Shown here piece by piece: positions 18,022-26,705 of a DNA stretch of 64,000 nt. Numbering within the stretch: position 1 is the first letter of the stretch; every line of letters starts with the position of its first letter. Under the pieces are notes generated by a model. The model had not been told where the DNA came from, did not search any database, and worked only from the letters and a program-made list of their open reading frames with translations. The stretch comes from VYFG01 sp965204165. Lineage in GTDB: Bacteria; Pseudomonadota; Gammaproteobacteria; Arenicellales; Poriferihabitantaceae. The position numbers and the translations under genes are program-made. The stretch spans positions 4,030,001 through 4,094,000 of the forward strand of contig OZ241969.1 in assembly GCA_965204165.1 (NCBI GenBank), in the 5' to 3' direction.

Positions 18022-18867
18022 TCAGCGGGGTGAATCCATGTCGGGGGCAGGCACGGGTCTCGGCGGCGGGCCGTCGTAGGTCCAGATCACCTCCCTGGGC
18101 AGGGGTCCCTTGTTGCGACCCCCCTGGCAGGTCTGCTCCCATGCATGGGCAAGTATCCCCACGGACCTGGACAGGCAGAAAAGGCCCCTGGCGAGTGGAG
18201 GGGGAAACCCCAGTTCCGTATAAATGACCGCTGTGGCCCCGTCGATGTTCATCGGCATATGACGGCCCTTCATGTTCTCGATCCGCCGCTCGAGCGCCTG
18301 CGCCGCGGCCAGGTGACGGCCCGGCACGGTGCCGTCCGACACCGCGCGCTCAACCGCCTTCTTCAGGGCGGGCGCCCTCGGGTCTACGGGATGAAACCGA
18401 TGGCCGAAGCCGGGCACGTACTTTCCACCCGCGGCGTGAAAGGCATCCAGCACCCTGGCCGCCGACGCATCAGGGTCCTCGTCCCGGTCCATCCGTGCGA
18501 CGATGTCGTTGTACAGGACCGCCGCCTGCTCACCGGCACCGCCATGGATGTCACCAAGGACATTCACGCCGGATGCAATGGCATTGTTCAGCCCCACCCC
18601 GCAGGTCGCCGCCATGCGCGCGATGGCGATGCCGGGCGCCTGGGGTCCATGGTCCACCGCCGCCATCAGGGCAGTCTCCAGGAGTGCGGCTTTCGGGCGC
18701 CCCGGAAGCTCGCCGCGGAGAAGGAGCCAGACCATCTCCGCGAATCCCACATTGCCGATCAGTTCTTCCACGGGATACCCGCGGTAGCGGATTTCGCCAG
18801 GGGACATGTCGATGATCTCAGTCCGCCACCAGTCGGCTCCCGGACGGTTGGATTCCTGCTCGCTCAT
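18022..18867 (-). CDS. citrate synthase superfamily protein (citryl-CoA lyase-like)
   Basis: Encodes 281 residues, much shorter than housekeeping citrate synthase (~430). Motifs of the superfamily are present: YRGYPVEELIGN near the start, GVNVLGDIHGGAGEQ with the His of the acetyl-CoA site, and VPGFGHRFHPVDPRA with the second His. The large N-terminal part of GltA is absent. This shape is usual in citryl-CoA lyase-like or uncharacterised CoA-ester lyases or synthases. It is coupled by an ATGA overlap to a CaiB-type CoA transferase, so the substrate is probably a CoA thioester made by that enzyme. The reaction is unknown. Confidence 0.8.
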   Translation of the reverse strand: MSEQESNRPGADWWRTEIIDMSPGEIRYRGYPVEELIGNVGFAEMVWLLLRGELPGRPKAALLETALMAAVDHGPQAPGIAIARMAATCGVGLNNAIASGVNVLGDIHGGAGEQAAVLYNDIVARMDRDEDPDASAARVLDAFHAAGGKYVPGFGHRFHPVDPRAPALKKAVERAVSDGTVPGRHLAAAQALERRIENMKGRHMPMNIDGATAVIYTELGFPPPLARGLFCLSRSVGILAHAWEQTCQGGRNKGPLPREVIWTYDGPPPRPVPAPDMDSPR

Positions 18868-20063
18868 ATCACGTTCTCCTCTTTCATCGCGTGGATTTCC
18901 GCCGGGCGGTAGCCAAGCGCCTCCATGATCTCTTCGCTGTGTTCGCCGAGCCCGGGCGGCGGGCTGCCGGTGTCCGGGCTTTGCCCGTCGAACCGGATAC
19001 CGGTTTTCACGAACCGGACCGGCCCGGACACCCCGGAAACCCGGTCAAACTCGCCGATCAGGCCGCGCCCGGCAACCTGAGGATGCGCCAGAATTTCCGG
19101 AACGGAAAATATCCGTCCCGACGGCACGTTCTTCCTGCCGAGGGCCTCCAGCCATTCCCCGGCGCTCCGTTCGGCAAGGCGCTCTTCCAGGAGTTCCTGC
19201 AATGCCCCGCGATTTTCCAGGCGCGCCTGACGGGTCCGGAACCTGGGATCCCGCTTCAGCTCCGGCACACCGGCGACCTCGCACACCGCCTCGAACTGTT
19301 CCTGCTTGTTGGCGGCGATGTTGATGATCCCGTTGCCGGTCCGGAAACTTCCGGAAGGACTTGCCGTGACGTTGTCGTTTCCCATGGGGGACGGCGCCCG
19401 GCCGGCCACCAGGAAGTTGGAGACGACCCAACCCATGGTCGCCAGCACCGATTCCAGCATCGAGATATCGATGAACACACCTCTCCCGGGTTTCGGCTTC
19501 GCCAGGGCCGCGCTGATCGCAAAGGCACCGGTCAGCCCGCCAATGGTATCCGCCACGGGATAACCCACCCGGCAGGGGGACGAATGTTCGTCGCCCGTTA
19601 TGCTCATGACCCCCGACATCCCCTGGACGATCTGGTCGTAGGCGGGCAGGTCATGCAACGGTCCGTCCTGTCCGAACCCGGAGATCGCGCAGTAGACCAG
19701 TTCCGGATTCAGCGACTTGAGATGTTCGTAATCAAGGCCCAGACGGCGCATCACGCCCGGGCGAAAGTTTTCCACCACCACATCCGCGGTTCGCACCAGT
19801 TCCTCGAACAGCGACCTTCCCCGGCGCGACTTCAGGTTGATCGTGATGGATTTCTTGCCCGTGTTCTGCGCAAGGAAAGAGACGCCCATGTCATTGTCAT
19901 TGAGTTCCGGACTTGCGCCCAGTCGACGCGCCAGATCCCCCCCTTCGGGGTTCTCCACCTTGATCACCTCCGCCCCCATGTGCGCCAGCTGATGGCAGCA
20001 GAATGGCCCGGCCAGCACGTTGGTCAGATCCAGTACCCGTATGTTTTTCAATGGTCTAAACAT
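18864..20063 (-). CDS. family III CoA transferase (CaiB/BaiF)
   Basis: Encodes 399 residues. It opens with the family signature RPLKNIRVLDLTNVLAGPFC and contains the catalytic aspartate region GPLHDLPAYDQIVQGMSG, then TGDEHSSPCRVGYPVADTIGG. These enzymes move CoA between carboxylic acids (carnitine, formate/oxalate, succinate/itaconate, mesaconate and others). The start at 20063 was chosen from the conserved N-terminus; 21 further in-frame codons exist upstream. It forms a two-gene unit with the citrate-synthase-like gene and is divergent from an IclR regulator that presumably controls it. Confidence 0.9.
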   Translation of the reverse strand: MFRPLKNIRVLDLTNVLAGPFCCHQLAHMGAEVIKVENPEGGDLARRLGASPELNDNDMGVSFLAQNTGKKSITINLKSRRGRSLFEELVRTADVVVENFRPGVMRRLGLDYEHLKSLNPELVYCAISGFGQDGPLHDLPAYDQIVQGMSGVMSITGDEHSSPCRVGYPVADTIGGLTGAFAISAALAKPKPGRGVFIDISMLESVLATMGWVVSNFLVAGRAPSPMGNDNVTASPSGSFRTGNGIINIAANKQEQFEAVCEVAGVPELKRDPRFRTRQARLENRGALQELLEERLAERSAGEWLEALGRKNVPSGRIFSVPEILAHPQVAGRGLIGEFDRVSGVSGPVRFVKTGIRFDGQSPDTGSPPPGLGEHSEEIMEALGYRPAEIHAMKEENVI

Positions 20064-20306
20064 ATCGTTTATCGCTTGTCTGAAAGGTGCGCGGCTGGCC
20101 GATCCTGCCGACGGGTTGGTCCGCACCGATGTACCGGCAACAGGGAGCCGAATGGCGGTCCGCCCCGACTATCTCCCCCGATCAGTCCCTGCCGACAGTG
20201 ATTTCAGGGGGCAGGGACCGGCAGACGATGCCCGAACAGGCCTGGAAATTTTCGGGAGGCCAGGATGGCGCGGATACGCGTTGTGATGCAGTCCTATGTT
20301 CTGTAG

Positions 20307-20326
20307 AATAGAATTATAATTCTATT
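20307..20326. promoter_or_regulatory. 20-bp perfect palindrome, candidate IclR operator
   Basis: AATAGAATTATAATTCTATT reads the same on both strands. It lies in the gap between the CoA-transferase gene and the iclR-type gene, 43 bases before the regulator's start. IclR proteins bind palindromes of about this size, so it probably mediates autoregulation and perhaps control of the divergent pair. Confidence 0.65.
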
Positions 20327-20369
20327 ATATGAAATATGCCGGGACATACAACTCCCGGGACTGGATTTC

Positions 20370-21041
20370 ATGGCCATGAAGAACCGGGTCGAGGCGGTGG
20401 AGCGGGCATTGACGATTCTCGATGCGTTCGAGGAGCCCGGACAGGAACTTTCCCTGGTGGAACTTTCCGCGCGCACGGGTTACTACAAGAGCACCATCCT
20501 GCGGCTTTGCGGATCCCTCGAGCGCTTCGGCTACCTGCTGCGGCAAGCCGATGGCAGTTTCCGCCTCGGTGTCCGCCTCTGGCAACTGGGTTCGCTCTAC
20601 CGCAAGGAATTCCTGCCCTCCGCCTTGGTGCGGCCTGCCCTGGCCAGGTTACGCGAGATTTCCGGTGAAACCGCCTCTTTCTATGTCCGCGACGGCGATC
20701 ATCGTATCTGCCTGTACCGATTGAACGCGAACCAGCCCATCCGGCATCATCTTGAAGAGGGTGAACGCCTGCCGCTGCGAAACGGCGCCGCCGGACGCCT
20801 GCTGCTGGCCTTTACCGAGCAGAACCATCCCGGTGCACCGGAAATCCGGGAGGCGGGCTTCACGATCTCTCTCGGTGAAAGAGACCCGGACATTGCCGCC
20901 ATTGCCGTACCGGTTTTCGATCGGTCGGGAGCCATCGCCGGCGCCCTGACCGTTTCCGGTCTGAAACTCCGTTTCGATCAGGAAATGTGCGACCGGTGCC
21001 TGCCGGAAATGATACGGATTGCAGGTGAGATTCACGGGTGA
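20370..21041 (+). CDS. IclR family transcriptional regulator
   Basis: Encodes 223 residues. The N-terminal winged helix is seen as AVERALTILDAF with LVELSARTGYYKSTILRLCGSL; the C-terminal effector domain includes ASFYVRDGDHRICLYRL and LPLRNGAAGRLLLAF. IclR regulators sense small carboxylates or aromatics. It is divergent from the CoA-transferase/citrate-synthase-like pair, the usual arrangement for a local regulator. A slightly short effector domain compared with the 250-residue norm is noted. Confidence 0.9.
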   Translation: MAMKNRVEAVERALTILDAFEEPGQELSLVELSARTGYYKSTILRLCGSLERFGYLLRQADGSFRLGVRLWQLGSLYRKEFLPSALVRPALARLREISGETASFYVRDGDHRICLYRLNANQPIRHHLEEGERLPLRNGAAGRLLLAFTEQNHPGAPEIREAGFTISLGERDPDIAAIAVPVFDRSGAIAGALTVSGLKLRFDQEMCDRCLPEMIRIAGEIHG

Positions 21042-21132
21042 AAGGTGGCAGTTCGACCATGGCCAGACCATGTCCGGACTGCGCTGGCAGAGCCGATGCA
21101 TTCCCGTGTTTCCGGCTGACAGTACTGTGCGT

Positions 21133-21159
21133 GCTTGGCTATAATTAACCAAGCCAAGC
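21133..21159 (+). repeat. inverted repeat upstream of tRNA-Ser
   Basis: GCTTGGCT and AGCCAAGC form a perfect 8-bp inverted repeat with an 11-base A+T-rich loop, ending 15 bases before the tRNA. It may be part of the tRNA promoter region or end of the iclR transcript; no T-run follows, so a classical terminator is unlikely. Confidence 0.4.
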
Positions 21160-21174
21160 CAAGTCAAATCTACC

Positions 21175-21262
21175 GGAGAGTTGGCAGAGCGGTCGAATGC
21201 GGCGGTCTTGAAAACCGTTGACTGTAACAGGTCCGGGGGTTCGAATCCCTCACTCTCCGCCA
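21175..21262 (+). tRNA. tRNA-Ser (anticodon UGA)
   Basis: 88 bases with an encoded CCA end. The acceptor arm pairs GGAGAGT with ACTCTCC, discriminator G. The anticodon stem GCGGT/ACCGT encloses the loop CTTGAAA, giving anticodon TGA at 21209-21211. A long variable arm and the T-loop GTTCGAATCC are present, as required for a serine tRNA. It reads codons UCA, UCG and UCU by wobble. A toxin-antitoxin module begins 157 bases after it. Confidence 0.95.
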
Positions 21263-21418
21263 TCCTTTCTATATTTATTTATATTTTTCAATATCTTAAA
21301 AGGATATCGTCCGGTTGATGTCACGGAATAGCCGGTTGCTCAAGGAACTCTCTGGTCCGTGGCGATACGGACGCACAAGTACCACGGGGATGCATCCTGG
21401 TAACGTATCAGTTACCAT

Positions 21419-21754
21419 ATGTCGGTGATCGAAGTTGAGGAGTTCGTCGATGACCGAGGCAGCAGCCCATTCGGTCGTTGGGTCAGTCGGCTCGATCGTT
21501 ACGCCACTGCGCGTGTGGTGACCGCGCTGTACCGGATGGAGATGGGGAACCTGTCCAATGCGAAGGGTGTCGGTGGTGGGGTATTGGAGTACCGAATCGA
21601 CTTTGGTCCAGGCTACCGGATCTACTTCGGGCGGGACGGTGATGCGTTGATCATTCTCCTCGGCGGTGGAACGAAAGTACGCCAGCAGCGCGACATTGAG
21701 GCCGCGATGGCGTTGTGGCGGGAGTACAAGCGGAGAAAGCGGCAGGAGGGTTGA
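21419..21754 (+). CDS. RelE/ParE-superfamily toxin (HigB/Gp49-like)
   Basis: Encodes 111 residues. The pattern FGRWVSRLDRYATARVVTALYR, then LEYRIDFGPGYRIYFGRDG and ILLGGGTKVRQQRDIEAA is characteristic of the phage-derived addiction-module killer family. The R-x-Y-F and G-G-x-K elements form the RNA-cleaving surface in relatives. Such toxins cut mRNA on the ribosome. It precedes its antitoxin gene by 4 bases, the toxin-first order typical of HigBA-type modules. The ATG at 21419 lacks a strong ribosome site. Confidence 0.85.
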   Translation: MSVIEVEEFVDDRGSSPFGRWVSRLDRYATARVVTALYRMEMGNLSNAKGVGGGVLEYRIDFGPGYRIYFGRDGDALIILLGGGTKVRQQRDIEAAMALWREYKRRKRQEG

Positions 21755-21758
21755 GACT

Positions 21759-22076
21759 ATGCCATTGACGCGCGATTTCAGAGTGACGATCCGGGAGCGG
21801 CTCGAACGCGATCCGTGCTTCCGCGAGGCACTGCTCGAAGAAGGCGTGCAGTGCCTTCTTGCCGGAGAGGTGGACGTCGGCAAGGCGGTTCTGCGTGATT
21901 ATGTCAACGCTACCATCGGGTTCCAAGAACTCGGTGGGCTGACGGCGAAGTCACCCAAGAGCTTGATGCGTATGCTCAGTCCGAACGGCAATCCGCAAGC
22001 GCGCAATCTATTCGAGATCATTCACTGCCTTCAGGAACGCGAGGGTCTGCACCTCAAAGTACAGGCGGTTCGATGA
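21759..22076 (+). CDS. HigA-type helix-turn-helix antitoxin
   Basis: Encodes 105 residues. The N-terminal half (FREALLEEGVQCLLAGEVDVGKAVLRDYVNA) and the helix-turn-helix ELGGLTAKSPKSLMRMLSPNGNP match addiction-module antidote proteins that pair with this toxin family. AGGAGGG lies at good distance from the ATG. It would neutralise the upstream toxin and repress the operon. Confidence 0.85.
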   Translation: MPLTRDFRVTIRERLERDPCFREALLEEGVQCLLAGEVDVGKAVLRDYVNATIGFQELGGLTAKSPKSLMRMLSPNGNPQARNLFEIIHCLQEREGLHLKVQAVR

Positions 22077-22582
22077 CTAGCAACGTCGTATGACACGACG
22101 AGCAGAGAACAAGAATGGTCTTGGGTGACATGCGAAGGGCCGGTAACGTACGGGACAGATTCCCGCGCAGGGAGTACGACACCGTATCCGTCACCGGCAA
22201 AACGATTTTGAAGTTTGCGGGGCTGTTCGAGATGGTTTGGATCGGTGTAAGGGCGTTCGCGTTCACGAAAGCAATTCGACGGTAATTCGACGACCTAGAA
22301 GTTCGCGCCCGGCGGAAGCCGGGTGCGCTGGTGCCATTGATCGGCTCCGGCAAAGAGACCGAGGCGTTTAGGAGCGGACGAATCCAAACGGCGTCTCACC
22401 AACGCGAGTCGAGGAGTGTTGGCTCACAGTGAGAAGTTCTGTTCCGGGTGACCCAGAACCCTGATCGGGGCACCCGGCAAGTGGGCCTTTGGTAACCAGC
22501 CAGGAAGATGAACCGGCCACCCGCTGCTTTCTTTCTAAGGTGTATAGCGTGGATAATCCGGGACTGCCCGATTCCCCCTGCC
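22077..22582 (+). other. non-coding stretch with possible RNA structure before btuC
   Basis: No credible gene is seen in about 505 bases. A GGAA-capped hairpin forms at 22305-22328 (CCCGGC/GCCGGG core), GTTCTG pairs with CAGAAC at 22435-22460, and CCGGGTG at 22444-22450 pairs with CACCCGG at 22471-22477. I do not recognise a cobalamin riboswitch here. It may be an untranslated leader of the permease operon, or a scar of the tRNA-adjacent insertion. Confidence 0.35.
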
Positions 22583-23640
22583 ATGCGAAGCTATCGCCAC
22601 ACCCGCACCCGGGTGCTTCTTGCCGGATTTGCGTTGCTGTTGCTGATCACAGCCACGGTTTCTCTCGCGATCGGCGCAATTTCCACCGGCATCGGGGACG
22701 TATTCTCGGCCATTGGATGGGCATTGGGTCTCCGGGGTCCGGATTCTCCCGTAAGCGGGCTTGACCAGGTCATTGTCCATATCCGTCTTCCGCGCCTGGT
22801 GCTCGGCATGCTCGTGGGCGCTGGCCTCGCGATGTCCGGCACCGTCATGCAGGCCCTGTTTCGCAACCCCATGGCCGACCCGGGGCTGCTGGGCGTTTCT
22901 TCCGGGGCGGCCCTTGGGGCCGTGACGGTCATCGTCCTCGGGGTTTCCGCGGCACCGGGACTTTTTGCCGTGGTGGGTGGCTGGCTGCTGCCGGCGGCCG
23001 CGTTCTGCGGCAGCCTGCTGAGCCTCTGGCTGGTCCATCGCCTCGCGCGATTCAACTACCGCACCGATGTCGCCACCATGCTGCTGGCCGGTGTCGCAGT
23101 GAACGCCATTGCCGGTGCCCTGATCGGGCTGCTGAGCTACATCGCCAGCGACGCCGAGCTGAGAGACCTGATCTTCTGGAGCCTGGGCAGCCTGGAAATC
23201 GCGGACTGGTGGAAACTCTTCATCACCGCCGTCATTGCAGTTCCATGCTGTCTTGTGATGCTGCGATATTCCGGGGCGCTCAACGCCAACCTCCTGGGAG
23301 AAAGCGAGGCCCGACACCTCGGATTTGACATCGAGCGCATCAAGGTGCAGCTGATCGTGCTGGTTGCCATGGTGGTGGGCGTTCTGGTGGCCATGTCGGG
23401 AGTGATCGGTTTCGTTGGCCTGCTGGTACCCCACCTGCTGCGGCTTGTCTTCGGTCCGGACCACCGCCTGCTGCTTCCCGCGGCCGGGCTGTTCGGCGCC
23501 GTGCTGGTGATCGTTGCCGACATTGCCGCCCGTACCGCGGTGGCCCCGGCGGAAATTCCGATCGGCATCATCACGGCGATACTGGGCGGACCTTTCTTCC
23601 TCTGGCTCCTGGTCCGCCACCGACGCAGGCAGGTCGTCTG

Positions 23641-23641
<1 letters not shown>
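22583..23641 (+). CDS. FecCD-family ABC permease, probably corrinoid (BtuC-like)
   Basis: Encodes 352 residues with about ten membrane helices. The segments IRLPRLVLGMLVGAGLAMSG, MQALFRNPMADPGLLGVSSG and GVIGFVGLLVPHLLRL are signatures of BtuC/FecCD/HmuU permeases. The start at 22583 is the first ATG giving the normal N-terminus; an upstream ATG at 22508 has no spaced ribosome site. It overlaps the ATPase gene by one base. Context with btuB, a BtuF-like protein and cobU on the converging strand favours vitamin B12; heme or iron-siderophore cannot be excluded from sequence alone. Confidence 0.88.
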
Positions 23642-24426
<785 letters not shown>

Positions 24427-24494
24427 GAACACCTTATCTCAAGCGGTCCGCGGGCAGACGTTTACGGACCCTGAATGATTGCGGTCCGGCGGAT

Positions 24495-25007
24495 TCAGAT
24501 ATCCTTGATCGTGGTGGGAATGCCAAAGTGCATCAACGTCACCCTGTCCGCCAGGGCGGCGATGTCCTGGTGCAGCCATCCGCTCTGGTCCACGAACTCC
24601 CGGCTCAGTTTGCCCATGGGCACCACGCCCATACCGACCTCATTGCTCACCAGGAACACCCTGGTCCGGGTTTCCGTCAACGCGGCCAGGAACGCGGCCC
24701 GCTCCTTCGGCCAGCCCCCGGGGTCGGCACTGCCAAGCCAGTTGCTGATCCACAAGGTGAGGCAATCCACCACCATCACATCTTCCGGGCCGGCCGACCG
24801 GATCGCCGCGGCCAGATCGAACGGCTCCTCCACCAGACCCCAATGAGCCCCCCGCTCCTCGCGGTGACGGCGGATTCTCTCCGCCATACCGGAATCTTCG
24901 GCAGTGGCGGTCGCCACGAAAACGGGATGGGGCGACAGCGCCTCGGCGGCCTTCAGCGCATACCGGCTCTTGCCGCTACGAGCTCCGCCGACAACCAGTT
25001 CGATCAT
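24495..25007 (-). CDS. cobU: adenosylcobinamide kinase / adenosylcobinamide-phosphate guanylyltransferase
   Basis: Encodes 170 residues. The P-loop GGARSGKSRYA, the VVDCLTLWISNW segment and FLVSNEVGMGVVP are the CobU/CobP hallmarks. The enzyme phosphorylates adenosylcobinamide and then attaches GMP, preparing the nucleotide loop of cobalamin. The start at 25007 lies inside the end of the upstream gene (overlap 32 bases), and it closes the riboswitch-headed operon. No other nucleotide-loop gene (cobS, cobT, cobC) is in the window. Confidence 0.94.
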   Translation of the reverse strand: MIELVVGGARSGKSRYALKAAEALSPHPVFVATATAEDSGMAERIRRHREERGAHWGLVEEPFDLAAAIRSAGPEDVMVVDCLTLWISNWLGSADPGGWPKERAAFLAALTETRTRVFLVSNEVGMGVVPMGKLSREFVDQSGWLHQDIAALADRVTLMHFGIPTTIKDI

Positions 25008-25686
25008 CGCAACCGTTCCTGAACAACTCGGCATGTCCCAGCACGCTCATCCTGCCGCTACCCAGTTCCACCCGGGCGACCTCGATGAGCGGCCCCTTTA
25101 TGGAGGAGGTATCGTAAGCACACAGGGATATCCAGTCTACCTGTATCACAGAATCAATCGACACAGGAGGAAATGACGCGATGGCTGCAGCGATCTCACC
25201 GGTTGAGAATTGTTTTCTGTAAAGTCCCACTGTCAGATGCGGCAGGTATGTCGCGTCAGACACCTGGGCCAGCGGGTCATGCAGAACCGGCCGGAGCGCA
25301 CTGCGCAAGCGCCCGAGTATGGCATCGGGATCCATCACTTCGAAGCAGGGGGAGGATGTGAAGCTCCCCAGGGGGCCGAGTGCGATCTCGAACGGGGAAA
25401 TCCCCCGAGCGCATGCGGAGATGGCCGACATGTCCAGCGATCCCCGCTGTGGAAAGCCACCCGGCAGTATGGTGACATGGCTCTGGCGGGCGTATCCCGA
25501 CAGCAGCCAGGGCCCGAGCCGCAATGCTGCCTGGCGAAGGGCCGATTTCCAGGCCGACGCTTCTACCATCACCAGCCAGCAGTAATAGTACGGCCTGCCC
25601 CGGTGCCATTGGACGAAATCCCCTTCCGCATTGCCGAGGGTATGACCACTTGCACGGAATGCTTCCAGTGTCCCAGCCCCGGTCAT
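24976..25686 (-). CDS. 2H phosphoesterase superfamily protein (LigT-like)
   Basis: Encodes 236 residues. Two H-x-T motifs, H70-V-T72 (SHVTILPGG) and H150-L-T152 (PHLTVGLY), lie 80 residues apart, which is the defining pair of the 2H superfamily (RNA cyclic phosphodiesterases, AKAP7/LigT). An N-terminal segment of about 30 residues precedes the fold. The ATG overlaps the stop of the BtuF-like gene and its own end overlaps cobU, so it is embedded in the cobalamin operon. Family members open 2',3'-cyclic or other phosphodiesters; the substrate here is unknown. I find no phosphatase of the CobC type nearby that it accompanies. Confidence 0.75.
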   Translation of the reverse strand: MTGAGTLEAFRASGHTLGNAEGDFVQWHRGRPYYYCWLVMVEASAWKSALRQAALRLGPWLLSGYARQSHVTILPGGFPQRGSLDMSAISACARGISPFEIALGPLGSFTSSPCFEVMDPDAILGRLRSALRPVLHDPLAQVSDATYLPHLTVGLYRKQFSTGEIAAAIASFPPVSIDSVIQVDWISLCAYDTSSIKGPLIEVARVELGSGRMSVLGHAELFRNGCDDRTGCRRSS

Positions 25687-26705
25687 CCCGAACTCCCCTG
25701 CCTCGCCGCGTCGATCTGCGAACAAAACCCGGGGATTCCGAGCAGCATCCTGAGCGTATGCCGGTGCATCACGTCGGAATCGACGTACACAAAGCGGTCC
25801 TGTTCGACCGCCTTGACCATGGTCCACCTGCGCCAGAAGGACATGTCCGGGCGCATACCGTCCCGAAGGCCCGTAATGATCACGTCGGGATTCGCCTCGA
25901 TCACGGCTTCCATGCTGACCCTCGGAGCGATGATCGTAAGGTCGGCGAACAGGTTGCGGGCACCACAGACCTCCAGGATACGGGAGATGAAATGCTCGCC
26001 GTTCAGCGTGATCAGGGGCTCCGACCAGATCTGGTAAAACACGTCCAGTACCGGCCGGTCCGCGAAACGGTCCCGGGCTTCGGCTATTTTTACCAGGGCC
26101 TGGTCCAGCCTCGGGTCCACGGCATCCTCCGTACCGGCCAGCAAGGCCAGCTCGCGGATGTTCTCCATCACGCCATCGAACGTGCGGGGCTCGGAGAAGT
26201 ACACCGTAATTCCATGCCGCTCCAGGCGGTTCAGTGTCTCGCCGTTTCTGCTGCTCGGCCAGGCGACAACCAGGTCCGGCGCCAGCGCCAGGGCGCCTTC
26301 GATGTTGAAATGGACATAGCTCCCCACCGAGGGCAGATCGTTTGCCGCAGGCGGAAAATCGCTATGGTCCACGACACCGACGACCCGGTCGCCGGCTCCC
26401 GCCGAGAACAGGTTCTCGGTGATATGGGGCGCCAGGCTGAGAATCCTGCGGGCGGGTTCGGCCAGGACCACGTCACGGCCGAAATCGTCGACGACCCGAA
26501 TTTCCGCAAATGCCGTACCTGTCATCCAGAGCCCAAGTGACAGGCCGGAGACCATCACCCGCGCCAGGAACAGCCTGCACCACGAACGCCGGGGGATTCC
26601 CTTTTTTCCGGCGTTCGGATGACAGGCCGTTCTCAACTGGCCGGGACTCGGTGTCACATTGAACCGGTCAAGCGTTTTCCTTGTGTGAATCCCATTATTC
26701 ACCAC
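25683..26705 (-). CDS. btuF: periplasmic cobalamin/siderophore-binding protein (BtuF-like)
   Basis: Encodes up to 340 residues of the TroA superfamily. After a membrane/signal segment (VMVSGLSLGLWMTGTAFA) the mature part reads IRVVDDFGRDVVLAEPARRILSLAPHITENLFSAGA, typical of BtuF. Further motifs are GSYVHFNIEGALALAPDLVVAW and NPDVIITG. The start is uncertain: GTG at 26705 overlaps the btuB stop, but leaves a long basic pre-signal region; internal starts are possible. It sits between btuB and the 2H gene, and would hand corrinoid to the BtuCD-like permease encoded on the converging strand. Confidence 0.85.
   Translation of the reverse strand: MVNNGIHTRKTLDRFNVTPSPGQLRTACHPNAGKKGIPRRSWCRLFLARVMVSGLSLGLWMTGTAFAEIRVVDDFGRDVVLAEPARRILSLAPHITENLFSAGAGDRVVGVVDHSDFPPAANDLPSVGSYVHFNIEGALALAPDLVVAWPSSRNGETLNRLERHGITVYFSEPRTFDGVMENIRELALLAGTEDAVDPRLDQALVKIAEARDRFADRPVLDVFYQIWSEPLITLNGEHFISRILEVCGARNLFADLTIIAPRVSMEAVIEANPDVIITGLRDGMRPDMSFWRRWTMVKAVEQDRFVYVDSDVMHRHTLRMLLGIPGFCSQIDAARQGSSG

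Noticed and set aside
22054..22353. 99-codon minus-strand frame in the gap before btuC
   Set aside because: No ribosome site, atypical composition and no conserved motif.
22400..22582. Second cobalamin riboswitch in front of btuC
   Set aside because: The core blocks (CCCGCAACGGT, GCCACTG, GGAGACCTGCC) are absent.
21263..22582. Integrative element with direct repeat of the tRNA-Ser end
   Set aside because: No copy of the tRNA 3' end or integrase was found within the inspected stretch.
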